Under the pieces are notes generated by a model. That model did no database searches, was not told the DNA's origin, and saw nothing but the letters and a program-made list of their open reading frames with translations. The position numbers and the translations under genes were made by a program. From a virus, in IMG/VR virus record IMGVR_UViG_3300042451_000603, positions 1 to 35,624 of that record: DNA of 35,624 nt; one strand, given 5' to 3'. This document shows positions 7,866 through 16,394 of this stretch, one piece after another; the first letter of the stretch is position 1; each line of letters begins with the position of its first letter.

Positions 7866-8489
7866 TTACCAAGAATTTGATGAAGATAACCCAAGTTGTT
7901 TCGCATAACGACCAACCGAACAACTCCAATATCCTGCCGTTGTTCTATCTTTCTTTTGGTCACATTTATGACGAGCTCTAAAAGATTTCGCCGCTTTTTT
8001 ATTTGAATTTTTAATTTTAAGTCCCGGGTCACCAAAGGTAACTTTCTTAATTCCACCTGATGGTGTTTTAACATAAACCGCAAACTTTTTTGGACCACCT
8101 GGTGTTCTAAATGGTTTGTTTAATTTAACATTCTTTCCACGATGTTTGGCTTCAATTATAATATCTTCTTCAGTTTCAATCTCACTAATGAATGGTGCGT
8201 CCAAATAAATGTATTCTTTACCTATTTTAACTTTCTTTCCTAAATCCGATTCAACCATTAAGGTATCTTCTTCATTTAATTTTATCTTTCCCGCTTCATA
8301 TAGTTTTCTAACTTCATTCACCAAATCAAAATAACCTTCAGAATACACTCTAAAAACATTATCAGTTAATGTTAAACCATTATCTATATGATATTGTAAG
8401 GCATCCGAGATTTTAACACTTTCGGTTAAAACCAAAGTTTTATCTAACTGCTCTTCCAAGGCTTCTTTAATTATTCTGCGTAAGTTCAT
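7866..8489 (-). CDS. Tagged protein with a KKFAVYVK / ARHKC-YWSC domain (DUF5872-like)
   Basis: The 207-residue protein starts with MNLRRIIKEALEEQ, so a candidate [L]-E-E-Q cleavage site lies at residues 11-14. A middle region of about 100 residues follows. The C-terminal domain has GGPKKFAVYVKTPSGG, VTFGDPGLKIK, SFRARHKCDQKKDR and TAGYWSCSVGRYAK. From memory this matches a phage-associated family annotated DUF5872 with invariant ARH-x-C and YWSC/W; no activity is established. The tag and late-type promoter at 8506-8513 suggest a virion protein. Confidence 0.75.
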   Translation of the reverse strand: MNLRRIIKEALEEQLDKTLVLTESVKISDALQYHIDNGLTLTDNVFRVYSEGYFDLVNEVRKLYEAGKIKLNEEDTLMVESDLGKKVKIGKEYIYLDAPFISEIETEEDIIIEAKHRGKNVKLNKPFRTPGGPKKFAVYVKTPSGGIKKVTFGDPGLKIKNSNKKAAKSFRARHKCDQKKDRTTAGYWSCSVGRYAKQLGLSSSNSW

Positions 8490-8505
8490 TATGTTTCAAT
8501 TTAAT

Positions 8506-8513
8506 TATAAATA
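8506..8513 (-). promoter_or_regulatory. Late-type promoter motif TATTTATA
   Basis: The minus strand reads GATATATTTATAATTAAATTG, ending 16 bases before the start of the tagged gene at 7866-8489. Confidence 0.55.
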
Positions 8514-8518
8514 TATCT

Positions 8519-9622
8519 TTATTGTGAAGATGATGAAAAGTCGGTGTCACCCAACACAATATATCTCAAATTTAACACAATTGGTGATGTTGTAAAATTA
8601 ATGTTAAAAAAAGGTGATGAATTTATGGTGTTGAAATTATTCAAGGTAATTGTTGAATAGGTTGCGGAAGTAAACCACAACACTTCGGTAAGAGGTCTCA
8701 TTCCAGTTAAACTACTTGCAAGTAGGTATCCATCATCAATATAAACTTTCCCATCTTTATTGATATCACCAGCTTTCATTTTAACCCCCGAATTTAACAC
8801 CAACCCCGGACTTAACACCGGAGGAACGCTAACATTTTTGGCCTCATTCAATAATAAGGTTAAATCATTGTTGGTTAATGATGAAGAGAACGATGGAACC
8901 ACACGATAGGTTGCATTATATTCATTTGGTTTTAAGGAATAATTCCCATTAACATCAACAACGCTACTATCAATTAAGGTTGATGTTGTACCATTAATTT
9001 TGAATAACCTTAACCTTGGTCTATTCACCAATCCGGATGGAATGGAAACATTTCCACTTATGGTTTCGGTTGGGGATAAATTTGGGTTTGGTTGGGCTCC
9101 GGCGATGGTTGTTCTGAAGTCAAAAGTATTACCATATGGGTAAGTCCCACATATTACAGGAGAACCGGAATATTGCATAATAAATCGCATAAAAACGGGT
9201 CCGTTAAAGACTGTCGTTGGTACCACAAATGTTGAGGTTATTGTTCTTGTTCCCATCCAAGAAACATTGGTGCTATGGACTAATTCCCCAGTATCCGTTA
9301 AAACTCCATTCCCGTTAAAATCAATCCATAATTTGAAAAATTCCATGTAATTACCATTTGTAACTGCGGTATATGAGATGGATATGGTTTGACCTGCGGT
9401 AATGGTTGGAACCGCCGTTCCATTCGTGTAATTAAAATAACCTGCCGGATTACCTCCGGACGCCGCAGTAAATCCATTACTACCCGCATAAGTTTGTCCG
9501 TTAATTGTTATACTTGAAACATATTCACAACAAAATGTTGTTGGATGACTTGGACATAATGAAGTTTGAGAATGAAGAATTTCTCCAATAAATAAGAAAA
9601 TAAATAAAAAATATCTCATCAT
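8519..9622 (-). CDS. Secreted GEVED-domain protein with dockerin-like module
   Basis: The 367-residue protein has a signal peptide (MMRYFLFIFLFIGEILHSQ). Residues about 30-175 form a GEVED-type beta domain: CCEYVSSITINGQ, then LWIDFNGNGVLTDTGE, FMRFIMQYS and YPYGNTFDFRTTI in place of YGEVEDY. Residues about 185-365 are a carboxypeptidase-regulatory-like strand domain followed by a dockerin-like calcium loop (GDINKDGKVYIDDGYLLAS) and RYIVLGDTD. The same module order occurs in the protein at 12658-14559, but this one stops where that one continues into cohesin-like and T9SS sorting domains. It is the last gene of the seven-gene surface operon. Confidence 0.8.
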   Translation of the reverse strand: MMRYFLFIFLFIGEILHSQTSLCPSHPTTFCCEYVSSITINGQTYAGSNGFTAASGGNPAGYFNYTNGTAVPTITAGQTISISYTAVTNGNYMEFFKLWIDFNGNGVLTDTGELVHSTNVSWMGTRTITSTFVVPTTVFNGPVFMRFIMQYSGSPVICGTYPYGNTFDFRTTIAGAQPNPNLSPTETISGNVSIPSGLVNRPRLRLFKINGTTSTLIDSSVVDVNGNYSLKPNEYNATYRVVPSFSSSLTNNDLTLLLNEAKNVSVPPVLSPGLVLNSGVKMKAGDINKDGKVYIDDGYLLASSLTGMRPLTEVLWFTSATYSTITLNNFNTINSSPFFNINFTTSPIVLNLRYIVLGDTDFSSSSQ

Positions 9623-11058
9623 AAATTAATTTTTGACCCAATTAAGAAAAATGACAGAACCGGAAAGTTGGGGTTGGTACTGGTGTTTAACTTATAGTTC
9701 ATATTTACCTTAAATCTTTTTGAAAATTGATAATCCACACTGGACCCAATAAACATACTGAATGTTCGGTCCGAAACACTAACTTTATCTACAGATGAAT
9801 AAATAAGTGGAGTTGATATCACATATAATTCAGGGGAAATAATCATTTTTTTATTTATCTTGATTGGTTTGGTGTAAAACGCGGTAACCGCCGGGCTTAA
9901 ATATAAATTCATATCTTCAGGACTTTTTGTTATTGAACCACTAATATTGGCCCCTGTAATACCAAATTTCCCCGCGTTTAGGATTGCACTATAACCCAAA
10001 AAACTCATAAGATTTCCATATGAATAAACCCCCGTTAAATTCACATTATGAATTAACTTTAACTTTCTATTTTTACTGAATTGTATTTTGGTATATCTAC
10101 CAGTTACCGCAAATTGTTTGAAGTTAAACCAAATCATTGAATTTAACCCCCAACTTGAAGTTCCAATCATTGAAGATTTGAACATTCCCACATTTATAAT
10201 CGGAGTAAAACTTCTATCCATATTTTGAGCACTTGTTAAATCGGAAGAGATAATTACAGGGTTTGATTTTGAATTTCCCTTTCCTTTTGAGGAACCTTTA
10301 TCATTGTTGGCGTCAGTTGTCATCGTTATTGTCGTTCCAACCTCATTTCCGGAATTGGTTTCCGTTGCGGTTTCCGTTGCGGTTTCCGTTGAATTTTCAC
10401 CACTTTGATTTGAACTTTTTGATGAATTTTCACCACTTTGATTTGAACTTTTTGATGAATTTTCACCATTTTGATTTGAACTTTTTGATGAATTTTCACC
10501 ATTTTGATTTGAACTTGTTGATGATGTGGTGGTAGGTTGGGGTGAAATACTTGCATTAAAAGTTGATGGAAATGGAACACCTGATGATGAAATTATTGGT
10601 GTTTTTGAACCACTTTTTGAAGTATTTTTACTTTCATTTTTAGTATTCTTATCTTCAGTATTTGAATTTAAGTCCATATTCGCTAACATACCGGATTCCG
10701 CATTAACTTGTCCCATAATACTCCCTACAACACTTTGAATGGTGTTTCCAATTATTTGGGAAGTTATTTGATTTCTAATTAGTGTTGTAGATTGAATTGA
10801 ACAAGGTGTTAATTTTCGGTATTCCGTATATCTTTGGTTAATCCAGTTGGCAAAATCACCGCGGATAACATCATCTGCGGTGAAATATTTTTGTTGTCCC
10901 AAAAAAGAAATTAATGTTCCGTTTCCACTTTGAATTGGAAGATTAAATTGTGTTATTTCTTTGGTACAAGGGTCTATAAATGTATAGATAAATGTTTGAC
11001 CAATCGCCGTTAAATTAGTAAAAAAAACTATCAGTAAGATTGGTATTATTCTTAACAT
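9619..11058 (-). CDS. Secreted outer-membrane barrel-like protein with 11-residue repeats
   Basis: The 479-residue protein has a signal peptide (LLIVFFTNLTAIGQ) and an N-terminal domain of about 100 residues. A low-complexity Ser/Asn/Thr linker follows with four copies of SSNQ[N/S]GENSSK and a Thr/Glu run. The C-terminal half, about 200 residues, has alternating strands typical of an outer-membrane barrel (WGLNSMIWFNFKQFAVTGRY, VSVSDRTFSMFIGSSVDY, ending SFFLIGSKINL). It lies 2 bases downstream of the CsgG-like gene and overlaps the GEVED gene by 4. A partner or outer component of the CsgG-like pore is a plausible inference. Confidence 0.75.
   Translation of the reverse strand: MLRIIPILLIVFFTNLTAIGQTFIYTFIDPCTKEITQFNLPIQSGNGTLISFLGQQKYFTADDVIRGDFANWINQRYTEYRKLTPCSIQSTTLIRNQITSQIIGNTIQSVVGSIMGQVNAESGMLANMDLNSNTEDKNTKNESKNTSKSGSKTPIISSSGVPFPSTFNASISPQPTTTSSTSSNQNGENSSKSSNQNGENSSKSSNQSGENSSKSSNQSGENSTETATETATETNSGNEVGTTITMTTDANNDKGSSKGKGNSKSNPVIISSDLTSAQNMDRSFTPIINVGMFKSSMIGTSSWGLNSMIWFNFKQFAVTGRYTKIQFSKNRKLKLIHNVNLTGVYSYGNLMSFLGYSAILNAGKFGITGANISGSITKSPEDMNLYLSPAVTAFYTKPIKINKKMIISPELYVISTPLIYSSVDKVSVSDRTFSMFIGSSVDYQFSKRFKVNMNYKLNTSTNPNFPVLSFFLIGSKINL
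10387..10518 (-). repeat. Four tandem 33-bp coding repeats
   Basis: Four near-identical 33-bp units encode SSNQ[N/S]GENSSK in the linker of the barrel-like protein. The first two units translated carry Asn and the last two carry Ser, consistent with unit duplication. Confidence 0.85.
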
Positions 11059-11060
11059 TT

Positions 11061-11774
11061 TTAATGGGTGAAGATTTGTTTTTTAATCATTCTTGTAACA
11101 ATTTTCGAACTAGCACTCTCCAATGCCTTTTTAGTTGTAATACCGATTGTGGATTGATTAAATTTCACATCGTTTAAGTTTTCATCATTTAACAATGTCA
11201 TTTGTCTGATTGTTGATGCTTCGCCTAATCCTGATGCGGTAAAATACGCACCGGTTTCAGCATCAACAAATTTAACTTGAAGACCCAAACGAGTTGTTAA
11301 AGTATTCTTAACACCATCTTTAAGTTTAATTGTTTCATCCTCACTAACACTGAAGTCGTAAACTTCTATCGTTACAAAGTAGTGAGCCAATCTAATTTTA
11401 CCTCTACCATTTAATGTGTCTTGTGAAATTCCTGCTTGAGATGCTTGAAATTGTTTTACCATACGATTCTTAATTTCTGTGGAAGATTCCGTGAAAATAA
11501 ATCTATCTGTATATTCCAAGTATTCAACAACAATGTTCGTCAAACCCAATCCAACTCTTTTATCTTTTAATTCCGGGTATGACTCCAATAATTCAGGTGT
11601 CACCCCAATGTTTAACAATTGAATTGGTATCGGTTTTCCGGTGTATTCGGGTAACGTATCCATTGACGCTTTCTTTTCGAAAGACGCTCGGTATTGTTCT
11701 GTCTTAATGGTTCCAACTTGAGCGTAAGTCGTAAAACTTAACATACTCATTAAAATCAATATTATTTTTTTCAT
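11061..11774 (-). CDS. CsgG/HfaB-like outer-membrane secretion pore protein
   Basis: The 237-residue protein (ATG at 11774; an upstream TTG is less likely) has a signal peptide MKKIILILMSMLSFTTYAQ. CsgG-type features follow: RVGLGLTNIVVEYLEYTDRF, ENRMVKQ-like helix, IRLAHYFVTIEVYDFSVSEDE, LGLQVKFVDAETGAYFTASG and LESASSKIVTRMIKK. CsgG forms a nonameric outer-membrane channel that exports curli subunits. CsgG homologues are known in marine T4-like phages, where their role is unclear. No lipobox is obvious, unlike E. coli CsgG. It is separated by 1-2 bases from both neighbours. Confidence 0.8.
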   Translation of the reverse strand: MKKIILILMSMLSFTTYAQVGTIKTEQYRASFEKKASMDTLPEYTGKPIPIQLLNIGVTPELLESYPELKDKRVGLGLTNIVVEYLEYTDRFIFTESSTEIKNRMVKQFQASQAGISQDTLNGRGKIRLAHYFVTIEVYDFSVSEDETIKLKDGVKNTLTTRLGLQVKFVDAETGAYFTASGLGEASTIRQMTLLNDENLNDVKFNQSTIGITTKKALESASSKIVTRMIKKQIFTH

Positions 11775-11775
11775 A

Positions 11776-12330
11776 TTATTCTTCAATTGGTTTAATTAAC
11801 CCACAAATCAAACATTCTTCATCACCATCACCATCCGAGTCACCCCAAACATGTTCGCAATTTCTATGTGGGAAATATTCATCAATAATACCATCATTGT
11901 CGAAGTCCAATCCGTCCATAACACCATCTCCATCTTCATCGACTTCAACACCAATTTTTGTAACTTCTTCACTTGTCGGTAAAACTAATGGTTCTACTGA
12001 CATTGGAACGATTGGATTACTTGGCATATCTGCCGTGTTTGAAAGAGATGTGCCGTCCTCCTCATCCATTTTCTGGACTAGCATTTTATCTTTATCTGTA
12101 TCACTGAACCAATAGTCCATAATCTTACTATACGAACCAATAAATGCCCCCAATAATAAAAGTAATAGTTCTTTCCATTCCGTAGACATCGGGGTTTTCC
12201 CCATAATAGCACCGAAGATTCCCCCAATAATGAGGATAAATCCACCCAATACCATAGCGGTAATATACCACCTTCTACTCATCATTGAGTTTAGTAAATC
12301 TTTAAATCCTGTTGGTTGATTAGTTACCAT
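11776..12330 (-). CDS. Two-TM membrane protein with acidic calcium-loop tail (holin-like topology)
   Basis: The 184-residue protein has two membrane segments, ITAMVLGGFILIIGGIFGAI and ELLLLLLGAFIGSYSKI, followed by MDYWFSDTDKDK. That transition resembles holins of phages and gene transfer agents. The tail has thrombospondin-3-like calcium repeats (DEDGDGVMDGLDFDNDGIID) and a small metal-binding-like end (HRNCEHVWGDSDGDGDEECL). The combination is unusual. It overlaps the upstream gene by 7 bases. It may be a holin or an inner-membrane part of the surface-operon machinery; the sequence does not decide. Confidence 0.65.
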   Translation of the reverse strand: MVTNQPTGFKDLLNSMMSRRWYITAMVLGGFILIIGGIFGAIMGKTPMSTEWKELLLLLLGAFIGSYSKIMDYWFSDTDKDKMLVQKMDEEDGTSLSNTADMPSNPIVPMSVEPLVLPTSEEVTKIGVEVDEDGDGVMDGLDFDNDGIIDEYFPHRNCEHVWGDSDGDGDEECLICGLIKPIEE

Positions 12331-12653
12331 TGTGGTTCTTTTGTTTTTAATTCGTCTTGTTTAGGTTCAGCTTTTTTTGTTTCTTGTGGTGCTGACTTCT
12401 CAACAACTTTTTCTTTGATGATAGTTGTTGTTCCACCTGCGGTTGCAGTTTGTTGTTGTGTGTTGTTGATGTTAATTACTGGTGCAGCTTGTTGAACCGG
12501 GTGTGGTTCTGACGTTTCTTCTTTTCCACCGAAAAGTTGAGTACTTAACCATACTCCTCCTGCAGTTACAAGAGTGGTTAAAGCACCAATAATTGTTTTT
12601 TTAAGACCTGACCAAGTTCCGTCATTTGTCTCTACATTTTGTTCTTCTGACAT
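12324..12653 (-). CDS. Small single-pass membrane protein with charged tail
   Basis: The 109-residue protein has an acidic N-terminus, one hydrophobic segment (TIIGALTTLVTAGGVWLSTQ), a Gln/Thr/Ala-rich linker and a Lys/Glu-rich C-terminus (KEKVVEKSAPQETKKAEPKQ). Its topology suits a tether across the periplasm. It lies inside the surface operon, 4 bases after the T9SS cargo gene. Function unknown. Confidence 0.65.
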   Translation of the reverse strand: MSEEQNVETNDGTWSGLKKTIIGALTTLVTAGGVWLSTQLFGGKEETSEPHPVQQAAPVININNTQQQTATAGGTTTIIKEKVVEKSAPQETKKAEPKQDELKTKEPQW

Positions 12654-12657
12654 TTGT

Positions 12658-14559
12658 TTAAGTTTTAATAAAAGGTTTAGTTATTTGTTTATTGTTACCA
12701 GATAATACTACTAGATAATTTCCTTGAGGTAAGTCAGGTTGTGATACTTCTTTTGAAATTTTTGTAATATCTCCCTCTGATTTTATCTCACCTAAATTGA
12801 CTAATAATTTACCTTGGTAATCATAAATAGCCGCATTCATAATTGAGTTTGAAATTAATTCAAACTCAATAGTAAAAATCCCATTATTTGGGTTTGGATA
12901 AATGGTGATTGCGGGTTCCGTCACATTATTTTGTTGTCCCATTTTATAAACTATCACAACTCTTTGTGAAGATAAGACAATATTAAGATGGTCTCCCTCC
13001 TTATCGGAAGCATCCATCAAATTTCTAACCGCAACATCCGTTGAAATATCTTCTGTTGGGTTTTTGGCTGAAAATTTTAATATAAAAGGGGTCGCCATCC
13101 CTTGTAGCGACCCATTTTTATAGTTATTCATGGCACCGAATCTAACGATACCATTTACATCATCATTTGTAACATATTGTAACCAAGGCCCTCTTAATTG
13201 AGAGACGATTTGGTCAAAATTAACTTTTGTTACATCATATTTAAGTTCAAATTGTAATCCGTTATTTTCAAGACCATTTGTTGAAATATTAAACGGAACA
13301 TACATTGATTCTCCAACGGAATATACATCAGGAATATTCACTTCATATAATCCTTTATAAACCGCCGCAAAAATTTCTGTTGAACCAACAAAAACCGGAG
13401 AAGAATGTGTTCTATCAACATCACCCAAGATGAAATATTTGATATCCACACTTAAATTTGTTAATCCAACACTATCATAAATGAAAGTTCCTCTGTTTGA
13501 ATAATTAACCCAGTCATTCCATTGATTAGCTCCCAATACCAAAGAATCGTATTCATCTTTTGCGAAAACATTTATCAGTTTTGAAATATCAATTGGTTTT
13601 AACCCTGAAACTGAAGCATAAATACCATAAGGGTCTCCTCCATCAAACTTGCCGTTCATATTGATATCTCCAATCAACAATCCCAACCCATGTTTCAAAT
13701 AATTTTTTTGATAAATTTGATTTACATCCGTATTAACATACTCATTATATGATTTTATCGCGTCCGAGATGGTAACCGCATTATCCCTCATATTTATTAA
13801 ACTATCCGTCGGGAATCTAACCTCAATTTTATATTTGGTGTTCTCATCAATGTTCTTTAACACATAGGTTCCGTTAATGTTTGGTTTTGTTTGAGATACC
13901 AAATTTCCGGTATTATTTTCATAACAATAGATGGTTGGAAGAAGTCCGGTAGTCATCGTTGTCGGGAACCAAACTTTACCTGAAATAGTTAAATTACCCA
14001 ATAATTTAATTCTTTGTTTTTGAAGATTAAGTGAGGCCACATTATCACCGATTGATGTTCCATCAAACTTAAACATTCTCACCCAGTTCACAATAACAGA
14101 ATCCGACTCATAATTGGATTCAACATTATTTATGATGAATTTATTGTGGATAATATATCCGTTGGACGAGAAGTTAGTTGAGTTACCCGATGCGAATATC
14201 AAGTAATTACGACCTACCTTCCAATTGGTGTCCGTTGTGTAATTGTAATTCCCTGTAGTTGGATTGTAGGAACTATACTTGTAATTGTTCCACTCTTGAT
14301 AATCCAAGGTTGGGGTGTTGGTTGAATACATTACATCAACCGATGTTGAGATGTGCGTAAATAGGGTTTTCTTAAATTGAAAATCGATTTGGAAAGTTCT
14401 GATATCAACACCTGATGCTGGTTTATAATACCAAGCAACATCTATTGTATCACCTCTCCTTATCGTTTTTAATTGCTCAAAATGACCTATTTCCGGGGTT
14501 TGTGAGTATCCAATTAGGTAAAAAACCATAATGAATACTACCGAAAAAAGTTTTTTCAT
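12658..14559 (-). CDS. Large secreted protein with cohesin-like, dockerin-like and T9SS sorting domains
   Basis: The 633-residue protein has a signal peptide (MKKLFSVVFIMVFYLIGYSQ) and an N-terminal beta domain. Residues about 195-390 match the module of the GEVED protein: ISGKVWFP, NGTYVLKNI, GDINMNGKFDGGDPYGIYAS and YFILGDVD. A cohesin-like domain follows (GESMYVPFNISTNGLENNGL, FELKYDVTKVNFDQIV). The last 80 residues are a type A T9SS sorting domain (ITIYPNPNNGIFTIEF, then DYQGKLLVNLGE and LPQGNYLVVLSG). That domain is normally cleaved as cargo crosses the Bacteroidota outer membrane. Phage-encoded cargo for the host T9SS is the natural inference. Confidence 0.85.
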   Translation of the reverse strand: MKKLFSVVFIMVFYLIGYSQTPEIGHFEQLKTIRRGDTIDVAWYYKPASGVDIRTFQIDFQFKKTLFTHISTSVDVMYSTNTPTLDYQEWNNYKYSSYNPTTGNYNYTTDTNWKVGRNYLIFASGNSTNFSSNGYIIHNKFIINNVESNYESDSVIVNWVRMFKFDGTSIGDNVASLNLQKQRIKLLGNLTISGKVWFPTTMTTGLLPTIYCYENNTGNLVSQTKPNINGTYVLKNIDENTKYKIEVRFPTDSLINMRDNAVTISDAIKSYNEYVNTDVNQIYQKNYLKHGLGLLIGDINMNGKFDGGDPYGIYASVSGLKPIDISKLINVFAKDEYDSLVLGANQWNDWVNYSNRGTFIYDSVGLTNLSVDIKYFILGDVDRTHSSPVFVGSTEIFAAVYKGLYEVNIPDVYSVGESMYVPFNISTNGLENNGLQFELKYDVTKVNFDQIVSQLRGPWLQYVTNDDVNGIVRFGAMNNYKNGSLQGMATPFILKFSAKNPTEDISTDVAVRNLMDASDKEGDHLNIVLSSQRVVIVYKMGQQNNVTEPAITIYPNPNNGIFTIEFELISNSIMNAAIYDYQGKLLVNLGEIKSEGDITKISKEVSQPDLPQGNYLVVLSGNNKQITKPFIKT

Positions 14560-15056
14560 TTTTTAAATAAATTAATGATTAATGTCTCTGAGGACTTTTT
14601 TATAACATTCGAAACTGAAGTTTGATTTATTCCTCCATTTTCTGATATTATCAATGTTGATATGGAAATCTCTGAAGATTTACCACTTGAGATGGATTCT
14701 CTAATCTTTTTACCATTTTTATCGTAGAGATATCCTTTAATCCTTAAGATTGTTTCACTTTCGTCTTTATGAAATACTGAAATACCGGCATCAGTATTTA
14801 TTACGTCAAAATACAATAATTCAATCTTGATAATGTAATCCGCATCTTTGATAGAATCGGTCACATCAAAATCCATTTCTTGTAAATTTTCGGTAATAAT
14901 ATTTTTAACACCAAAAGTTAAATTCCGGTTATTTGTTAGTTGTCCAATCTCAATTTTATTCTCAACTGATTGGATTAAAACCTTTTTTTGGTCATCTTGG
15001 GGGTTAAAAGATGTTAACAAAGCAATAGCTAGCATCGAAATAAATAATTTCATCAT
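14556..15056 (-). CDS. Periplasmic/outer-membrane protein, weakly CsgG-like
   Basis: The 166-residue protein starts MMKLFISMLAIALLTSF, a signal-like segment. Residues 25-165 have alternating strands and helices: LTFGVKNIITENLQEMDFDV, ADYIIKIELLYFDV and ETILRIKGYLYDKNGKKIRE. This resembles periplasmic domains of CsgG/LptE-type proteins, but the match is weak. It is the first gene of the surface operon and overlaps the T9SS cargo gene by 4 bases. The longer start at 15089 would run through the promoter. Confidence 0.6.
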   Translation of the reverse strand: MMKLFISMLAIALLTSFNPQDDQKKVLIQSVENKIEIGQLTNNRNLTFGVKNIITENLQEMDFDVTDSIKDADYIIKIELLYFDVINTDAGISVFHKDESETILRIKGYLYDKNGKKIRESISSGKSSEISISTLIISENGGINQTSVSNVIKKSSETLIINLFKK

Positions 15057-15129
15057 TTTAATAGTATCTTGGTATCTATAAATATTCAAAAGATACTATT
15101 AGGAAGTATTTATAATAAAATAAAATGAT
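15057..15129. promoter_or_regulatory. Divergent late-type promoters with a 9-bp inverted repeat
   Basis: The minus-strand TATTTATA at 15077-15084 serves the surface operon and the plus-strand TATTTATAATAAAA at 15107-15120 serves the endolysin gene. An inverted repeat, ATAGTATCT at 15061-15069 and AGATACTAT at 15091-15099, flanks the minus-strand box like an operator. The extended half-site ACCAAGATACTAT (minus strand of 15061-15073) recurs exactly in the leader of the holin-like gene at 19036-19290. Confidence 0.6.
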
Positions 15130-15978
15130 ATGTTATTAAAAATTGGTTCTAAAGGAGAAGAGGTAAAACAACTCCAAACAAAATTAGGTCTTGTATCTGA
15201 TGGGCATTATGGTGCATTAACTGCGACTGCGGTAAAAAAATGGCAAGCGGCCAATGGATTGACAGCCGATGGTATCGTTGGTCCGGGAACTTGGAATAAA
15301 ATGTTTGGGACGACTTCCCAACCATCTAATATAATTCAAGAGGATAAAATCATTCCTCAACCTGTGACTTCAGTTAAAGGTTTGAATGTAGAGAAATTAA
15401 GAGGTCATATTCCTGAATCAGTTATTAGTCAAATTCCTGACACTGCGGCAAAATTCAATATTACAACACCATTAAGATTGGCTCACTTCTTAGCTCAATG
15501 TGGTCACGAATCCGCAGGTTTCAAGGCAGTTCAGGAAAACTTAAATTATTCTGCAGATGGTTTAAAGAAAATATTTCCAAAATATTTTCCTGGTAATCTT
15601 GCGGAATCATACGCAAGAAATCCTGAAAAAATCGCATCAAAAGTGTATGGTGGTAGAATGGGTAATGGAAATGAAATAACAAAAGAAGGGTTTAAGTTTC
15701 GTGGAAGGGGCTATATTCAATTGACAGGTAAACATAATTATACACAATTTTCCAAATTTATCGGTGAAGATTGTGTTGCAAATCCTGATTTAGTGGCAAC
15801 CAAATATCCTTTGGCTTCTGCGGCATTCTTCTTTGACTCAAATAAACTTTGGTCAATTTGTGATAAAGGTGCTGATAATGCGACTGTAACCGCAGTAACA
15901 AGACGAGTTAATGGTGGTACCATTGGTTTAACCGACCGTATTAAACATTTCCAAGAATATTATAAATTATTATCCTAA
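15130..15978 (+). CDS. Endolysin: peptidoglycan-binding domain plus GH19 muramidase/chitinase-type catalytic domain
   Basis: The 282-residue protein has an N-terminal PG_binding_1 domain at 1-60 (GEEVKQLQTKLG, DGHYGALTATAVKKWQ, DGIVGPGTWNKMF), a linker, and a GH19 domain at about 88-282. Catalytic candidates are Glu127 in AQCGHESAGF and Glu182/186 before the conserved KFRGRGYIQLTG. NPDLVATKYPLASAAFFF is also typical of the family. No signal peptide is seen, so a holin would be needed for export. It has a late-type promoter, and its stop overlaps the start of the next gene (TAATG). Confidence 0.93.
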   Translation: MLLKIGSKGEEVKQLQTKLGLVSDGHYGALTATAVKKWQAANGLTADGIVGPGTWNKMFGTTSQPSNIIQEDKIIPQPVTSVKGLNVEKLRGHIPESVISQIPDTAAKFNITTPLRLAHFLAQCGHESAGFKAVQENLNYSADGLKKIFPKYFPGNLAESYARNPEKIASKVYGGRMGNGNEITKEGFKFRGRGYIQLTGKHNYTQFSKFIGEDCVANPDLVATKYPLASAAFFFDSNKLWSICDKGADNATVTAVTRRVNGGTIGLTDRIKHFQEYYKLLS

Positions 15979-16394
15979 TGCAAGATGAACCAGTTATATA
16001 TGAAAGTGAATTTTTACCAAAAGTAGGAATTGCTGTTATATTTGAAGAAGACAAACAATACGAAACAATGAAACCTTTATTTGATGAATTCGGATATGGG
16101 TTTATGATTCCAACCAGCAATTTGGTTGTTATCGATGGAGAACAATTAATGGATTCAAGAGGTAATAACCTATTAAAATTCATTGAAGCACACGAAGTTT
16201 CTCATATTGTTATGGGTCACAATGGCCCAAGAAACGAACAAGATGAAATAGATGCTGATTTGGGTGCTTATATCTTATTGGAAAAATATGGATACATTGA
16301 TGATATTAAAGTCTTGTTAAGAGAGTTCAAAAATCGTCACGGAATCAAATTTGAACCTTCTTTATTGGAAAGAGTGAAAAAATATTTCACTTAA
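15978..16394 (+). CDS. HExxH metalloprotease-like protein
   Basis: The 138-residue protein has a zinc-protease helix EAHEVSHIVMGH (His72, Glu73, His76) followed by acidic residues in NEQDEIDADLGAYILLEKYG that could supply the third ligand. This resembles the ImmA/IrrE-type minimal peptidase fold. It starts within the endolysin stop codon, so it is translationally coupled to it. A lysis-linked protease or anti-host factor is possible; the substrate is unknown. Confidence 0.75.
   Translation: MQDEPVIYESEFLPKVGIAVIFEEDKQYETMKPLFDEFGYGFMIPTSNLVVIDGEQLMDSRGNNLLKFIEAHEVSHIVMGHNGPRNEQDEIDADLGAYILLEKYGYIDDIKVLLREFKNRHGIKFEPSLLERVKKYFT

Noticed and set aside
10263-10580. Reading frames in other frames and on the opposite strand of the Ser/Asn repeat linker
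   Set aside because: They are low-complexity shadows of the 33-bp repeats and lie inside a well-supported gene on the minus strand.
11775-11786. TTG start for the CsgG-like gene
   Set aside because: ATG 11774 begins a normal signal peptide and leaves the expected 1-base junction with the previous stop codon.
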